Positions 12,795-25,070 of a DNA stretch of 64,000 nt are shown here, piece after piece. Source of the DNA: Atherinomorus stipes (Eukaryota; Chordata; Actinopteri; Atheriniformes; Atherinidae); assembly GCA_023101725.1 (NCBI GenBank), contig JALJCO010007076.1:744001-808000 (forward strand), read 5' to 3'. Under the pieces are notes generated by a model. It made no database searches, was not told the origin of the DNA, and was given only the letters and a program-made list of their open reading frames with translations. A program made the position numbers and the translations under genes. Every line of letters starts with the position of its first letter. The stretch's first letter is position 1.

Positions 12795-14005
12795 CGGCCT
12801 CAGTGTCACAGCAGGTCTGTGGGATTCAGGATGCAGAAAGATTTGACGCCTGCCGTTTCTCACAGTGAACACAGAAGTCTTTAAAACCTAAAACATGCAC
12901 AAACTTCTTCCAGTGAGAATGCAAGGATGCAGGGGTTGAGTTGAAGTGCCTGAGTTAAAAAAAAAAAAAAAAGTCTGTATCCAGGGCAGAATGAACGACT
13001 GTATATATATTTTAGGGTTTTAAAGAATGTAAATACTTACCTTTTTAAATGTAGATTTATTTTATTCCATTTTTAACTTAAATATCAGACCTGTGGAGAA
13101 AATCTGAAGGTCAGAATTAAGAATGTGAATAGTGATTGTAATATAAAAATGTATTTTTATTTATGAAATTTTAGTCATTTTTGCTTTTATGATGAGACGT
13201 TTTGCACTCTTAAGATTTGACTTCGGATGATTAGTTTCATTAGATTTTAGTGAATCACTTATGGTGTTTCCCAAGACACCACGCAATGCGGCTTGGTAAC
13301 GACAGTACTTAGATGTTTATTTTTCCACTGCTGGTTGCACCACTTCAGTGTTGGCAAGATAATACGCTGATTGTCAGACTGAGGAGAGTTTGTACTGCCT
13401 ACAGAGGAAAAGTATATCTGTCTTGAGTACAATTTTCTGTAATCTAGGTCAGAGGTGAAACTGTAAATCTTCTCATGATGGGGACTGGTTCTCTTGATAC
13501 TGTATGAATCCATACTTGATAATTCTTCATCATTCCCTTCTTCCTTCTCACTTGAATGTTTACACATTAATTTTTCATGTCTTATTTTACAGTTAACCAC
13601 AGTTACTCTTCTCATGTTATTTGTGACTAAACTGAGTTTTATCTGTAGCAGAAGCTGCGTGTTTGTTTTGTTTGTGGGGAAAATTATAACTGTGGACTTG
13701 AAGAGCTAACACAGCTACAAATGCAGCTATTTTCTCTTTAACCGTTTGTTTAAATGATTAGATTCTTGAAACTTTTGGATGAAGTTTCCTTTATTTAAGA
13801 CTAGAAATGATGATTGAATGTTTTCCTTCTTTCTTTTTTGTTGCATTTATTCACACATTAGCAGATATGTTAAGTTTCTGTATGAGACGAGCCAAACTAG
13901 AATGTAAACTGAAATCTTCGTGGAGTTTGTTACCCAATCTGTGGTTCAGATTTGTTTTTGTTTTTATTCATGGTCATAAATAAAGTCAAGTTACATTTTT
14001 GCAAA
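12795..14005 (+). other. slc37a3: slc37a3 3' untranslated region
   Basis: AT-rich, non-coding sequence follows the TGA at 12792-12794. A canonical AATAAA at 13979-13984 is the best cleavage signal, so transcription probably ends near 14000. Short open frames in this stretch show no coding character. Confidence 0.7.
13979..13984 (+). terminator. slc37a3: Polyadenylation signal AATAAA (slc37a3)
   Basis: This is a canonical hexamer 1.2 kb after the slc37a3 stop codon, followed by T/G-rich sequence. Confidence 0.7.
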
Positions 14006-15440
14006 TAAGCAATCGTCTGGAGATTATTTTCTGTGAAAGCTAACCTCAGGAAGCCTCACTGATGCAGCAAAGTGAAGATCATAGTTGATAGTACATGCAA
14101 TGTTATGTCAGACCACCAGGGGGTGCTGTGAACACAAAATTAAAGTTTCAATTGTCTTTTTCCAGTTCTTGAATGAGGAAAATAAGAACTCATTAAAGCA
14201 AATCAATATTAAGAAAGCCAGCAGTGCATAAAAATGTAGGTGTTAAATCTTTTATTAATTTTCTGTGCATATATTAGCATGATTTAATTATCTTTTAATC
14301 TGACCAATACAGCTGATATTCAATAATTCCTCATTGTGCAGGAACTTTAAAAAAAAAATTGTGGACTTTTTTTCATCATTATTTCCTTCCCTTTTTAAAA
14401 TTTTATATGTAAGCAGTCCTGTCGGGGACTATAATCTCTGTTCTTTAGGTGTTATTTTCATGATAGTGTAACATCTGAGAGCAAAAAAAGAGAAACTATC
14501 CACTTGCAAATAATATTTCTCATGGTTAAATACCAAGTTGTTTGGAAATTTCTTTACAGAAAATTTCACAGATAGGGAACAGTTGCTCCTTACTAGGTGC
14601 ACCTTGCCAACACCAGGTTCAACCCCCTTTGACTTTAGAATTGCCTTAATTCCTAAGGATTTTACTCCACATTGACATGTTGGCATCACACAGTTGCTGC
14701 AGATTCATCGGCTGCACATCCATGATGACTCTTCTGTTCCACCACATCCCACAGGTGCACTGTTGGACTTCCGGTCTGGAGGTCACTGAAGTACAGTAAA
14801 CTCATTGTCATGTTCAGGAAAGCGGTTGGAGATGATTTGATCTTTCTGATGGTGCTTTATTCTGGTACACTGTGGTCATAAAGGGATGGACATGGTCAGC
14901 AACAATACTAAGGTAGGTTTTGGTGTTTAAATCATGCTCGGTTTGTGTGGCGGGACTCAAAATATGCCAAGAAAAAAAATCCCCCACACCATTACACCAG
15001 CAGCAGCGTGAGTAGTTGATACATGGCTGGATGGATCAATGCTTTTGAGTTATTTCCACTAATTTCTAAGCCTTGATGTGGAACTGAAATGGAGATTCAT
15101 CAGACCGGGCAATATTTTTCAATCTTCTGTTATCCAGTTTTAGTGAGTCTGAGTGAACTGTATCCTCAGTTTCCAGTTCTCAGCTGACATAATGGTATCC
15201 GGTGGGGTCTTTACTGCTGCAGTCCATCTGCTTTGACATGTTGTGTATTCAGAGATGGGACTCAGCTACCTTGGATGGATCATGCGGTTCAACAAAGCAT
15301 TTCATCTAAACTGCCACTCACTGGACATTTTCTCTTTATTCCCTGAAAACTCTTGAGATGGATAAAAATCCCAGTAGATCAGTAGTTTTTGAAACAGTCA
15401 AACCAGCTCAGATCACAAAACCATGTCAAGTATTCACCTA

Positions 15441-15728
15441 CAGATCTGGGCATGAAAAAGTTCCCCTTTCAGCCGACTGCCAGCCACTTACCAGCGACTT
15501 GTCTGCTAATTCAATCGCACAGAGAAACGCCTGTGTGCCCAGGGGAAACTATTTCAGAGCATAAATGAATGCCCGGAACAAGGATGTTTCCACATGCCAA
15601 GTTTGGACACCGTGCGTGATGACGTATTCGCAGGACAAATTGTTCAGCCAGTGATGGTGCAGTAATGGTGCACTATCACTGCACCACTTCTGGCAGAAAA
15701 AGGAGGAACTTTTTCATGCCCAGATCTG
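15441..15728. mobile_element. 288-bp MITE with perfect 24-bp inverted ends
   Basis: Positions 15441-15464 and 15705-15728 are exact reverse complements. They start CAGATCTGGGCATGAAAAAG and end CTTTTTCATGCCCAGATCTG. TA flanks both ends (15439-15440 and 15729-15730). The GC-richer interior has no open frame of note. TA duplication suggests mobilisation by a Tc1/mariner-type transposase. Perfect ends suggest a young insertion. Confidence 0.85.
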
Positions 15729-15800
15729 TAAATCCCCTTTCTTCCATAATCTAATGCTCCATCAAATCAACTTGACCTACATGCCTAAATGCATTGAGTA

Positions 15801-16370
15801 CACTGCAAAAACTCAAATCTTACCAAGTATATTTTTCTCATTTCTAGTCAAAATATCTCATTCTGCTCAAAAAAAGACAAAATAACCTGAAGAGAAACAT
15901 TTCAGTGAGATATGGGAACTTGTTTTAAGGCAATGCATTTTATTTCAAGAAATCTTATCAAGAAAATTTTACTTGTCCTGTTGGCAGATTTTTTATTTTT
16001 TTATTTTTTTTGCCTATTACAAACAAAAAAAAACAAACAAACAAGGCCGCCCATAATTTTTTTTTTTTTTTTTTTTTTTTTTTAGCAAAAAAAAAAAAAA
16101 AGAAAACTTATTTTAAAGTGGCCAAGTTTGTTTTTTTGTTGGTTTTTCTTTGCTTGTAATAAGCAAAAAAAAAAAAAAAAATCTGCCAATAGAACAAGCA
16201 AAATTTTCTTGATAAGATTTCTTGAAACAAGATGCATTGCCTTAAAACAAGTTCTTATATCTCACTTAAATGTTTCTCTTTATGGACATTTTGTCTTATT
16301 TTGAGTGTGATGAGATAGTTTGACTAGAAACTAGAAAAATGTACTTGGTAAGATTTGAGTTTTTGCAGTG
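15801..16370. mobile_element. 570-bp foldback MITE with long inverted arms
   Basis: The termini CACTGCAAAAACTCAAATCT and AGATTTGAGTTTTTGCAGTG are exact inverses, flanked by TA. Pairing extends inward about 200 bp per arm (for example TTGATAAGATTTCTTGAAA against its inverse). The centre is a run of A and T homopolymers around 15985-16175. It has no coding capacity. This terminus is common in fish genomes. Confidence 0.85.
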
Positions 16371-16394
16371 TAATAAAGTTACAGGGGAGTGTAA

Positions 16395-18800
16395 GATTGC
16401 TGATGTTTTTTCTCCCCATGTTAACCCACATCTAAATGCTCCAGACTAGAGAACTTACAAAAATTCTGCTCATACTTATTAAACAATTAATAAAGTGCAT
16501 TTAACGAGCAGAACCTGACTTTAAAAAGAATTTACAACAAAGCAAAAATAGAAGACAAACAACATAGCAAAACTTACTCAAGATTATTCTTCATCATTCC
16601 GCATGTCAATTATTTTATATTATAGCCCATAATGGTTTTACTTCTCAATGTTATTTTAAAACGCAACAGAGATCTCCACAATTTCAGAGTGCAATAGGAG
16701 AGCAATAATAGTGTACTTTGTTTTAGACACACTGCTCCTGCATTTTGTCTAATTTTTTCTCAGAGAATAAAGACAGTGTAAAAAATGAGTTTTGACTGAC
16801 ATAATTTAAGACATGGTAGTATTTTGTGGCATAGTATTCTATGTTAACTTGATAGAAATTTGACTAAATTATTGTTGTCAACTTGAAGCTAAGAGTAAAG
16901 TTTGTAGCCTTGTCATCTTGGGTCTTCTCAATTGTTTGTTTTTTCTTTTTTTTCTAACCCCAAAAGGAAGTTGGTCATTTTGCTGTTGCTCTAACCAACA
17001 GTGACAGTCAGTTTTCATTTCTAAGACAAAATTCTAAGAACTCAATGGTTACCAAATCCTAAAACTTTTATTTGTCAAGTCTCTGCAACAGCTTCTGTTA
17101 CAAAGGACTTTAAGAGCCCTTAAAAGCACCAACAGATATTATTCAGCAGTTATAGAAGCTATAAAAACCATTAATCTAAAGGATATTTTGTCAAATTCAT
17201 GTGCGTGTGTGTTTTGAGCTTTCTGGAACATTCATTGAGCACATATATAAAAATAGCATGGTCCACTTCAGATGCATTCCACATTGGTGACACTATTCAT
17301 ACACTGGGAATGTGACACAGAAATATCCTCTACTGCTACCCGCTTTGACATTATTAAGCTTCATATTTTATTAAAACTTCTGCAAACTTGTATTAGTTTT
17401 TAGTTCAAGAAGGGAAAACATCACTTGTCTGGAACAATCTGAAGCAAAATATTGTTGCCACTGAATAAAACCTGGAGAAACCTTCTTGATGAGGGGCGTT
17501 GGCTTCCTAACAGGCCTCTCAGAGGACATTTTTTTTATACTACACCACGGAAAAGCAGGGCAATAGTAAGTCTGCTGCCCATGATGCTTGTTTATAAGAG
17601 CCTAAAGGCTACAGCAAAATGAAAGAGGAGACTTCTCAGTGTCAATCTAGTGATACAAAATAATTATGTAAGAAAGAATGTGTCATAAAAAAGAAGGTTT
17701 AGATAGAGACAGATTCACCGGGCGACTCCTGAAGGGAACAGCTGAAAAGTAAAAGAAGTATAACAAAGATGCTCAAAATTGTTCTTTTTCTCTTTATCTT
17801 AATTGTTATGGCTTTTTAAAAAAATTTCTTTCAGTAGGAGCCAATATACCACATTGATTTAAATAACCCAAGAAAATTTCTTTACCTTTTTTAAAAGTCA
17901 TAATTAACATAGCCTACAAGTGCTTATAATAATATATTTTTGAGCCACAAAAAACAAATATTATAAACTTAATTTCTTGCCTTCGACTCAAGTCTGACAA
18001 GGTTTTAGTTTAAAGTTTTAAAGTATATTCTTACACTTTGTGTATCCTCATTTTATTCTGATTCATTAGGAGAATGGGTCCATATACAGGTCAGACCAGT
18101 GGGCTAAACCAGTTTGGAAGTGTTGCTTTCACTTAACAAATAAGAAGATAAATAACTTGTGCTTTCATGTAAGGTTTGCCTCTGTTTTGTTGTTTTAATT
18201 CTCACTCCACAAAAGCACTAACTTTCTACACATCACTGGGGAGAAGAACTGGAGCGCTCACGTTGCAGATCAACGTGACTTGAGGATGTGGGCAAGGTGC
18301 CAAAGCAAAACGTGATGCAAGTACTACACGAGAATGTGTGTCACATTTGAGAGAAAAGGGGAAATGGCGGCCACTGCCAAGATATTTGACCTACTTCTCG
18401 GCGCTCAGAGGGAGAAGTGAGACAGAAGCGCAACGGTTTCTGGAGCAACAGGTTTGGATCAGAACAGAACCAGGAGATACGTGATGGGAAAAGGGTAAAT
18501 AAAAACAACTTTTTAACAGTTTTATGCATGTTTACAGAAACTTTCGCTTACATAATTTGGTTATACAACTTGGTCTCGTTCTGTTGTATTTGTGCGCTGT
18601 TTTTCTGTAATTTGGCAGCACTGTCAACAACATGAACTTGTGCAACGTTGAGAATTATAAGATGTTGTTCAGTCGTCTGGGTGCGCTCTAAAAGTGACTG
18701 TTTTCGATAGAAACCACGTGACCGCATCTTCACGTAGGACGTCCCACTTGTCTCCTGAGTCCATAACAAACAAGTCACAGATAAGGGGAACAAGTACGAC
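16395..18800. other. Gene-free spacer
   Basis: AT-rich sequence without recognisable exons. A small G/C-richer patch at about 18230-18500 ends in a possible donor (AAAAGG then gtaaat at about 18496). It could be a promoter or non-coding exon of the downstream gene, but I cannot confirm it. Confidence 0.4.
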
Positions 18801-18879
18801 CCTCCCGTAGGCAGTGTCTCCTCAAACCTTCCACCTTGACAGTCTTCATATCAACGGGACCGTCACGTCCACCTTTCAT

Positions 18880-18964
18880 CTCACAGACTCGGTGAATATT
18901 TCTATTTTGTGAGCGAAACGCTCGAACCGTCAAACTCCGCTTAAAGATAAAAAGGACATTAATG
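18880..18964 (+). promoter_or_regulatory. cdkn1a: Candidate 5' non-coding exon of the p21-type gene
   Basis: A possible non-coding exon ends ACATTAATG before a strong gtaagag donor at 18965. The region upstream is richer in CG dinucleotides than its surroundings. The coding exon downstream begins at an acceptor, so at least one upstream exon must exist. An alternative donor lies near 18496. Confidence 0.3.
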
Positions 18965-21605
18965 GTAAGAGGAAAATATTAATTTTCTTGCATTTATGAT
19001 TAATATATGAATTATATTCATTGCGCAGTTTTAGCTAGTATTCAGGCTGGTTAGGATTTATCGTCGTTTAGGCAAACGCAAGTTTGAAACGCTTTTTATT
19101 CGTGTTTTTTTTTTTTTTTTTTAACACTGTCATTTCGATTTTGCATATAAATTTTGTCTGGGAGCCTTTTTTTTTTTGTTTTACATTTACATGAGAAAAG
19201 TTGTGTGTGTGTAAAGTAGTGTTGACAAGATGCTGACCGATTCTGTGTCGCATCTCATTGACCCACATCCGCGGTGAATCCAACTGCGTCACGAAGCGCT
19301 CTCGCCGCACTTCCAGCCGTTTAGCTTAAGACTCAAAAGTCGCTCGCTGTTATTGCACGAGTCTTTTATTGCAAAGCTGCAGAGAGCAGCCTTGCATTTC
19401 TGTCTTTCTTTTTTTTCGTGAGTCTAATCTCGCTCTAGGACTTTCTCGTTGTTTTCCAAGAAGTGCGGGGACACCCACCAAAGTGGAAATCTGACCGCGC
19501 CTACTTCATTTTCAATGCAAACAACTTTCACTTGCAAAAATACTGCAAATTTACCTTTGTCATGGTAAAAAAAAAAAAAGAGAGGGGGGGGGTCTTTTTC
19601 AGATATAATTTTACGCTTATAGTACGCCTTCACAGTTTTTTTTTTTTAACACTGAATGAGTTACCGGACAAAATGAATGGTTTTGTGAACCTCTTACATA
19701 TTATGCACCATAGGTGTCAAACAACTGCGCAGCTCTCTGTAACTCCGCCCCTGGGCCCCTCTGAGTCTCTACAAGGTACAGTAGCTGGTCGGCATTTTTA
19801 CAACTAGGTCAAATTTGTGTGCGCAAATCGGAGAAAGTTGCAGTTTGGGAGCAGTTTAGAGCTTTCCTCAGAGGATCAGCTAAATCAAGACTAACCACTC
19901 ATTTGCACTAACCCCAATGCAGAGGCTTTGAATATGGAGGGTGAAGGATGACAAAATAAAATAAATAAATATATCATGAAATATACCTGTAAATCTCCCA
20001 TTAATTAATCAAATGTGTCATAGATTTCTTAAAAACATTATTAGATAGTTAAATTTACCACTGAATCCCCTGGGGTGCATGTATATTGGGGAAAGAATGC
20101 AAAAAGTCTAGATCAAGGCATTTACTGTTGATTAAACTCCGCAAAATTCTTGTTTGGTTTTATAACTAAGAATGACCGCTCATCCTAGATCATATCCTTC
20201 ATATTTTATTTTGTTAAGTTTACTTTTTTTTATTGTAAATTGATAAGGAGTTAAACTGGCTCAGGTGGGGGGAAAAAACAATAAATAGGTCAATCAAAAT
20301 AGAATAGGATAATTACTTATTAATCTAAAAAAAAAAAAGAAATAATGTTGCCGTTTAAGTAAATATAAGTCTTAACTCAAAATACTCATAATAAACTGTC
20401 ACTATGGAGGGCTGCTTTGAGTGACCTCATTTACCATTCTGTGTTGCAGCAAAACTGAAGGAGCCTCTGACTGAACACTCAACTTTGTGTTTTTTTATTG
20501 AGGAAATTCTGAGGCATCCTTATTTTTATAGTCAGCTCAAGGAGCTCCAGAGTAGTCTGAGCACTGAGCCAGCTTTTTTTTTCTTTCATTTCTGTATGTT
20601 ACTTCAGCTTCTTTGAGTCACTGGCTCTGACGCTATTGCCCCAACAGATGGCTGCAAAGCAGATTACGCTGTCCTCCCCAGACTTGAAAGATGCGCGCAT
20701 CTTTATGCAAATATCGGACCTAAGTTTTTAAAAGTACAGTCTGCCCTGCCTCTCTTTGTCAACAGTCTCTCTGTTTGATTTTTAGTTTATTTTGTTGTTC
20801 AGGTGAACGCCCAGGTATCTTTAGTCCTCCACCAGCTCTACATCTCCTCCCTAAAATCCACAGTAATCTCCTTTGTAATGTTTACATTCAAGATTAGGTG
20901 ATTGTTGCACCACCATGCCACAATGCCACCACACCCCACAACTGCTGAGTCATCTGAGTATTTCTGCAGATGACAGGACTCTGAGATGTGTGGAAGTGCA
21001 AGATGACACAGCAGAAGTCTCACCTGGAATAATTTGCCATTTCTACACAGCCGAGGGTTCTTGCAAGTCAATTCAGAGACAAGAGATGGGGGGATGGGGA
21101 GGTTATCCACATATATGTAATATATTACCTGACTGAGTGTGAGCTGGAAACTCAAGATAGAACTCCATCTAGGAATTCAGCAGCGTTCCTCTAATTAACT
21201 GTGACAGATGGGGAATGTAGGGTTCATTCGTGACTAGAAGACTTTATGGACTTCTACTTGTGACCCGTTCTGTCGACCTCTGACCGGCAAGCACCAGAGC
21301 AGGTGGAGAATCACCTCATTTACACACAGCAGGGCAGTCAGCATTGTTGGAGATTTATTTGGTGTAAATTTACATACCTGTTGCTGCAGTAATTACTTTG
21401 CAGTTTTGCCCACATGTGTATTTGATCACATAAAGGCACTTGGGTGTGTGTGGTTTGAGCATTTAATAGCGTGTTCGTGTGTGTGAAGTTTAAGCCTGTA
21501 AAAACCAGATCACGCCTCGTTGAACCTTCACAGGCCGAACAAGAGGAACTGAACCTGCGGCTTTCTTTTCTCATGTTGATCTTGTTCATCCACAGGGACT
21601 TGGAG

Positions 21606-22295
21606 ATGGCTTCTACATCAGGATCAACAGGACCAGCTATGACGTCTGATTCAGAGCTCTCACGCCTCGGAGGCATTGAAGCCTTGAAGCTGAAGGTGGG
21701 GCCGGTGCGAAGGAATCTCTTCGGGCCCGTTGACCACCAGCAGCTGCAGCAGGACTTCCAGCGGCTGCTCTGCATGAGCGTGGAGGTGGCGAACAAACGC
21801 TGGAACTTTGACTTCCAGCGCGACAAGCCGGGCCAGGGCTCCAGCATCAAATGGGTGGAGCTCAGGTGCCAAGACGTGCCGCCGTTTTACCGCAGCTGCA
21901 TGGTGCAACCCGCAGGCCGGGACGGAGCTGGGCTGACAGAGGACTCGAGGAGGACATCCACTTCATCGGGCGAGGGCTCCCCTATGTCCAGCAGCTCATC
22001 TGGGTCTGGGGATGAGTACCTGGAAGTCACAACCAGGGGTTGCTACCGGCTTCAGCGGCTGGGGAAACGCAAACAATCTGCCATAACAGGTGAGCTCATC
22101 AAATATAAGCTAGTTTCATTCTAACTCAAGTTAATCTATTAGCATGTGCCTATCACAAAGCAAACATCTGTCTTGGCTTTCTGGACTTCAGATCATATCA
22201 CACGCTGCATTTTCATGGCTCTCTTCCCCCTTTCAGATTTCTACAAGGTGAAGAAGAGGAGGCTTCTGGATTACAAAGCATCTTTTATGCAGTAG
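21606..22295 (+). CDS. cdkn1a: p21/Cip1-type cyclin-dependent kinase inhibitor
   Basis: Coding parts are 21606-22089 and 22237-22295, joined by a GT-AG intron, giving 180 residues and TAG. The acceptor ending at 21595 shows that ATG 21606 is the first in the exon; an upstream in-frame ATG is intronic. Residues 35-43 (RRNLFGPVD) form the cyclin-binding RxL-type motif and start of the CDI domain. WNFDF at 66-70 is the CDK-contact motif. A serine-rich linker (about 118-135) follows. QSAITDFY at 157-164 is a complete PCNA-binding PIP box, followed by basic KVKKRR. CDI domain plus C-terminal PIP box is the p21 layout, rather than p27 or p57, so it should block cyclin-CDK and bind PCNA. The exact paralogue (cdkn1a or cdkn1d) is less certain. 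Confidence 0.88.
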
Positions 22296-25070
22296 AAAAA
22301 CACAACAGGATACCTTGGAAGATCACGAAGTGGTCGACATCCCTCCTCATCACCTCTCAGATCAGATGTACATATGTAGCAATTTGTAAGTGACTGTCCA
22401 CAAGCTCATACATGCCTGGACTCTAAAGTGTCACCCCCCACATGCCTCTAATTCCTCAGCACGAAGAAGCTACTTTCTCCCTTGTTAATCAAGCTCAGAC
22501 TCTAGAAAAATTTCTGTATAAATATCATGTATACTGTAAATTCTATATACTGTTTTACTCAGCTTTTGAATATACTGTGAAATCATTTTGAATGCACTCT
22601 TTCAGTTTAGTTGAACAGAAAAAGGGCTCTAGTTCCAAGAGGTTAATTCTCTTTATGCATAGTGTTTGACCTCAGTCCCTGACCCTTTTTTCTCCCTGTT
22701 GCTACAAGTCATTGGAGCCTTTGAACTCACACAGCCTTTAGTTTCACCCCGAGACTCTGAAAGCTTGGATTGGGCCAGGGGTCAAAATTTCACCTGGGGT
22801 TCAAAATGTGGCAGCACGACTGTCATTACCTCCAGGTTAAAGGGTAGACGTGAAGGTTGGGCTCTTGAGGTCAATTAAGACTTAAATTCCAAGAAAAAAA
22901 AAGAAGATGATTCCTATTTATTTATCTTTCATGATGCTAAATCATCATGAAGATGAAAAAAGAGTTAAACGAGGTAAAAGTGCCATTGGCCCTAAAACAT
23001 GCCTTTTGATTATCATGGCTCATGTACACTTCAAAGTTTCTACTTTGACGAGTAAACAACACAGAATAGCAAATAATATACAAACAAATAACTACAGTAT
23101 ATCTTTTTTTCTTTTTTTTTTTTTTGCTTTGTATTATTTGCAGAAATGGGTGATAAAAATCTTTTTTTTGGCAACAGACCAAAACATATATATGGTGACA
23201 TGTTTAATTCAGCTTCATGCTTTTTAATATGTAGCATTTCTCACTTGCCTTCATGTGATGTCCATCTTGTCGGTCTTAAATACGACTCATTTACTCCATG
23301 AAGGGATTTTTTGTTTTACCATAGTGTTGCAGCTCAGAAGGATCAAACCTTTTCCACTTTGTGTCAAATAAGTTTTTATATGAAGAGTGTGGTGGTGTCG
23401 CACTGTCTGTCGCATTGCAGTTTTATAGGTGTTCGTATTGTACGTACATATGCATGTGTATGAGTGTTGATCTTGAGCTTTTTCACCAGTTGTAAAGGTT
23501 GTGGCAGCTGAGGCAGTTCAACCAAAGCAATTGCTTGGTCATTAAGTTTAGAAAAAGAAAAAAAAAAACATGCTTTCTTGGTTTAATAAGTTCTTTTGGA
23601 TCACAGAAACCAGCCAGTATCTTCAAATATGGGATTAGCACTTTAAATTTTACGAAAATAATTGAAGTTTGCTTCGTTTTTGTGATTCAAACTGCACAAT
23701 CTGTTTTTTTTCTTTCTTTTTTTGGGGGGGGGGGGGGGGGATACTTGTTCTTGCAACAGTAAATTGTATGGATGCATCTACTCTTGCTACCTCATGAACT
23801 TATACAGTAACACAAGTAAACATACAGGTGAAAAAAAAAATGCAGCTCAGGTTGTTTTTACAGGCAGGAAATCAAGACAGACAGACTCTGTTGTGGCAAA
23901 AATATCAGGTAGTGTGTCAGAGCGGGGCCTCTCACCACACAGAGGAAACTCTGATCCCCTGAGAGGGTTGGGTGGGTGGGTTTGATCTGCAGACAGCTTT
24001 TGTTGTTTGTCGCTCTCATTGCTTCACTTTACTGTGACAGCTTTCCCAGAATAGGCAGATCAGAGGGACAGTGATGGGGGGGGGAGGACAAGGGACGTTA
24101 TAGAGAATCTTTAACTCCTCTTCTCAATGAAAAGATGTTTCCAGCCGGGCAAGTTGCCTCTGAGTCAGACGTGCTTTTGTGTGGCAACGTTTTCTCTCTT
24201 TTTGAACCAGCTGCCTTGCTGTCTGCAGAATGGGCATGAAAGTAGTCATGTAATAACGTTGGGTTTGATTATGTTTCGCAGATTTAGACACAACAGAAAT
24301 GGCTGTTTCAAAGCAAATTGTCTAGATTACTTGCTTACTTATCTACTGTGTGTGAGTGTGTGCTTTTAAACTTTCATAGAGTATTAACTTATTCTCAGTT
24401 TTTGTCTTGTTTTTTTAGGGAAATAATTATGATTCCCTTTTTTTATGGCTATAATGAATGGTATTATCTCAGAAACCATATCTTTGCACTACTGGAAACC
24501 TTGTTGGCAAACTATTTTTTATGGTAAACAACCCCCAAATACGAAAAAAAAAAAAAAAAAGAGAAAAGAAACAAGAAAATTTAAACGGATATTGATTATT
24601 TTTTGTTTGTTGTTTTGTTTTTTTCCTCAATCAGACCTCTGTGGTTGCCCACATTTAAGTGTTTGTATCTTTGTAGGGTTGTTGGGTTTTTTTTAATTCC
24701 TCCACTGGGAGGCCAATTTTTAACAAAGGATCAAACCCAATCACATAAGTGTTCATCTCACTGTGCTCAAGTAACACTTGCCAATTCACCTCTTGCAGCT
24801 ATATGTATGGAGTTTGTCAACTTTGTATATGCATGAATATATGACAGTACCTGTATACTGTTTGTAATAATGTAATTATAATTTAATACTGATTTATATA
24901 TCCTTGCAACATGTCCAGAGTGTAACAGTTGTATGAGTTCATACTCTTTCTGACAGTAATATTTGTATAGAAAATGTTACAAGACTCCATTGTTGAGTTG
25001 TTGGTGCACTGTTGCCTTTCATAATGTTGATTTTATTTAGTGTGTTAAAACAAATAAAACATTAACATTA
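22296..25070 (+). other. cdkn1a: Long 3' UTR of the p21-type gene
   Basis: No further coding is seen after TAG 22293-22295. Overlapping AU-rich element ATTTATTTA lies at 22916-22924. Homopolymers include T tracts near 23102-23125 and a G17 run at 23724-23740. A terminal AATAAA lies at 25053-25058. Long AU-rich 3' UTRs that control stability are known for p21 mRNA in mammals; use here is inferred. Confidence 0.6.
25053..25058 (+). terminator. cdkn1a: Polyadenylation signal AATAAA (p21-type gene)
   Basis: This is a canonical hexamer about 2.76 kb after the stop codon. Earlier weaker sites could also be used. Confidence 0.5.

Larger units (their letters stand above)
14566..16394 (-). mobile_element. 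Tc1-like transposon remnant, family A copy 1, with two nested MITEs
   Basis: The left end reads TTACTAGGTGCACCTT and the right end TAATAAAGTTACAGGGGAGTG, both decayed forms of the ACCTAATAAAGTGGCC-type terminus of a widespread fish Tc1-like element. The interior is antisense to a Tc1 transposase, for example TTGCTGCAGATTCATCGGCT and AAAGGGATGGACATGGTCAG. Many stops and frameshifts make it inactive. It is interrupted at 15441-15728 and 15801-16370 by younger elements. Without them it is about 970 bp, with some sequence near the right end missing. A second copy lies at 33700-34633 in the same orientation. Confidence 0.8.

Noticed and set aside
18634..18797. p53-like half sites GAACTTGTGC and GAACAAGTAC upstream of the p21-type gene
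   Set aside because: Each has one mismatch to the half-site consensus and they are about 150 bp apart, so there is no full site by eye.
21471..21605. Upstream in-frame start of the p21-type reading frame
   Set aside because: A good acceptor (catccacag, ending 21595) lies between it and ATG 21606, so this part is intron.
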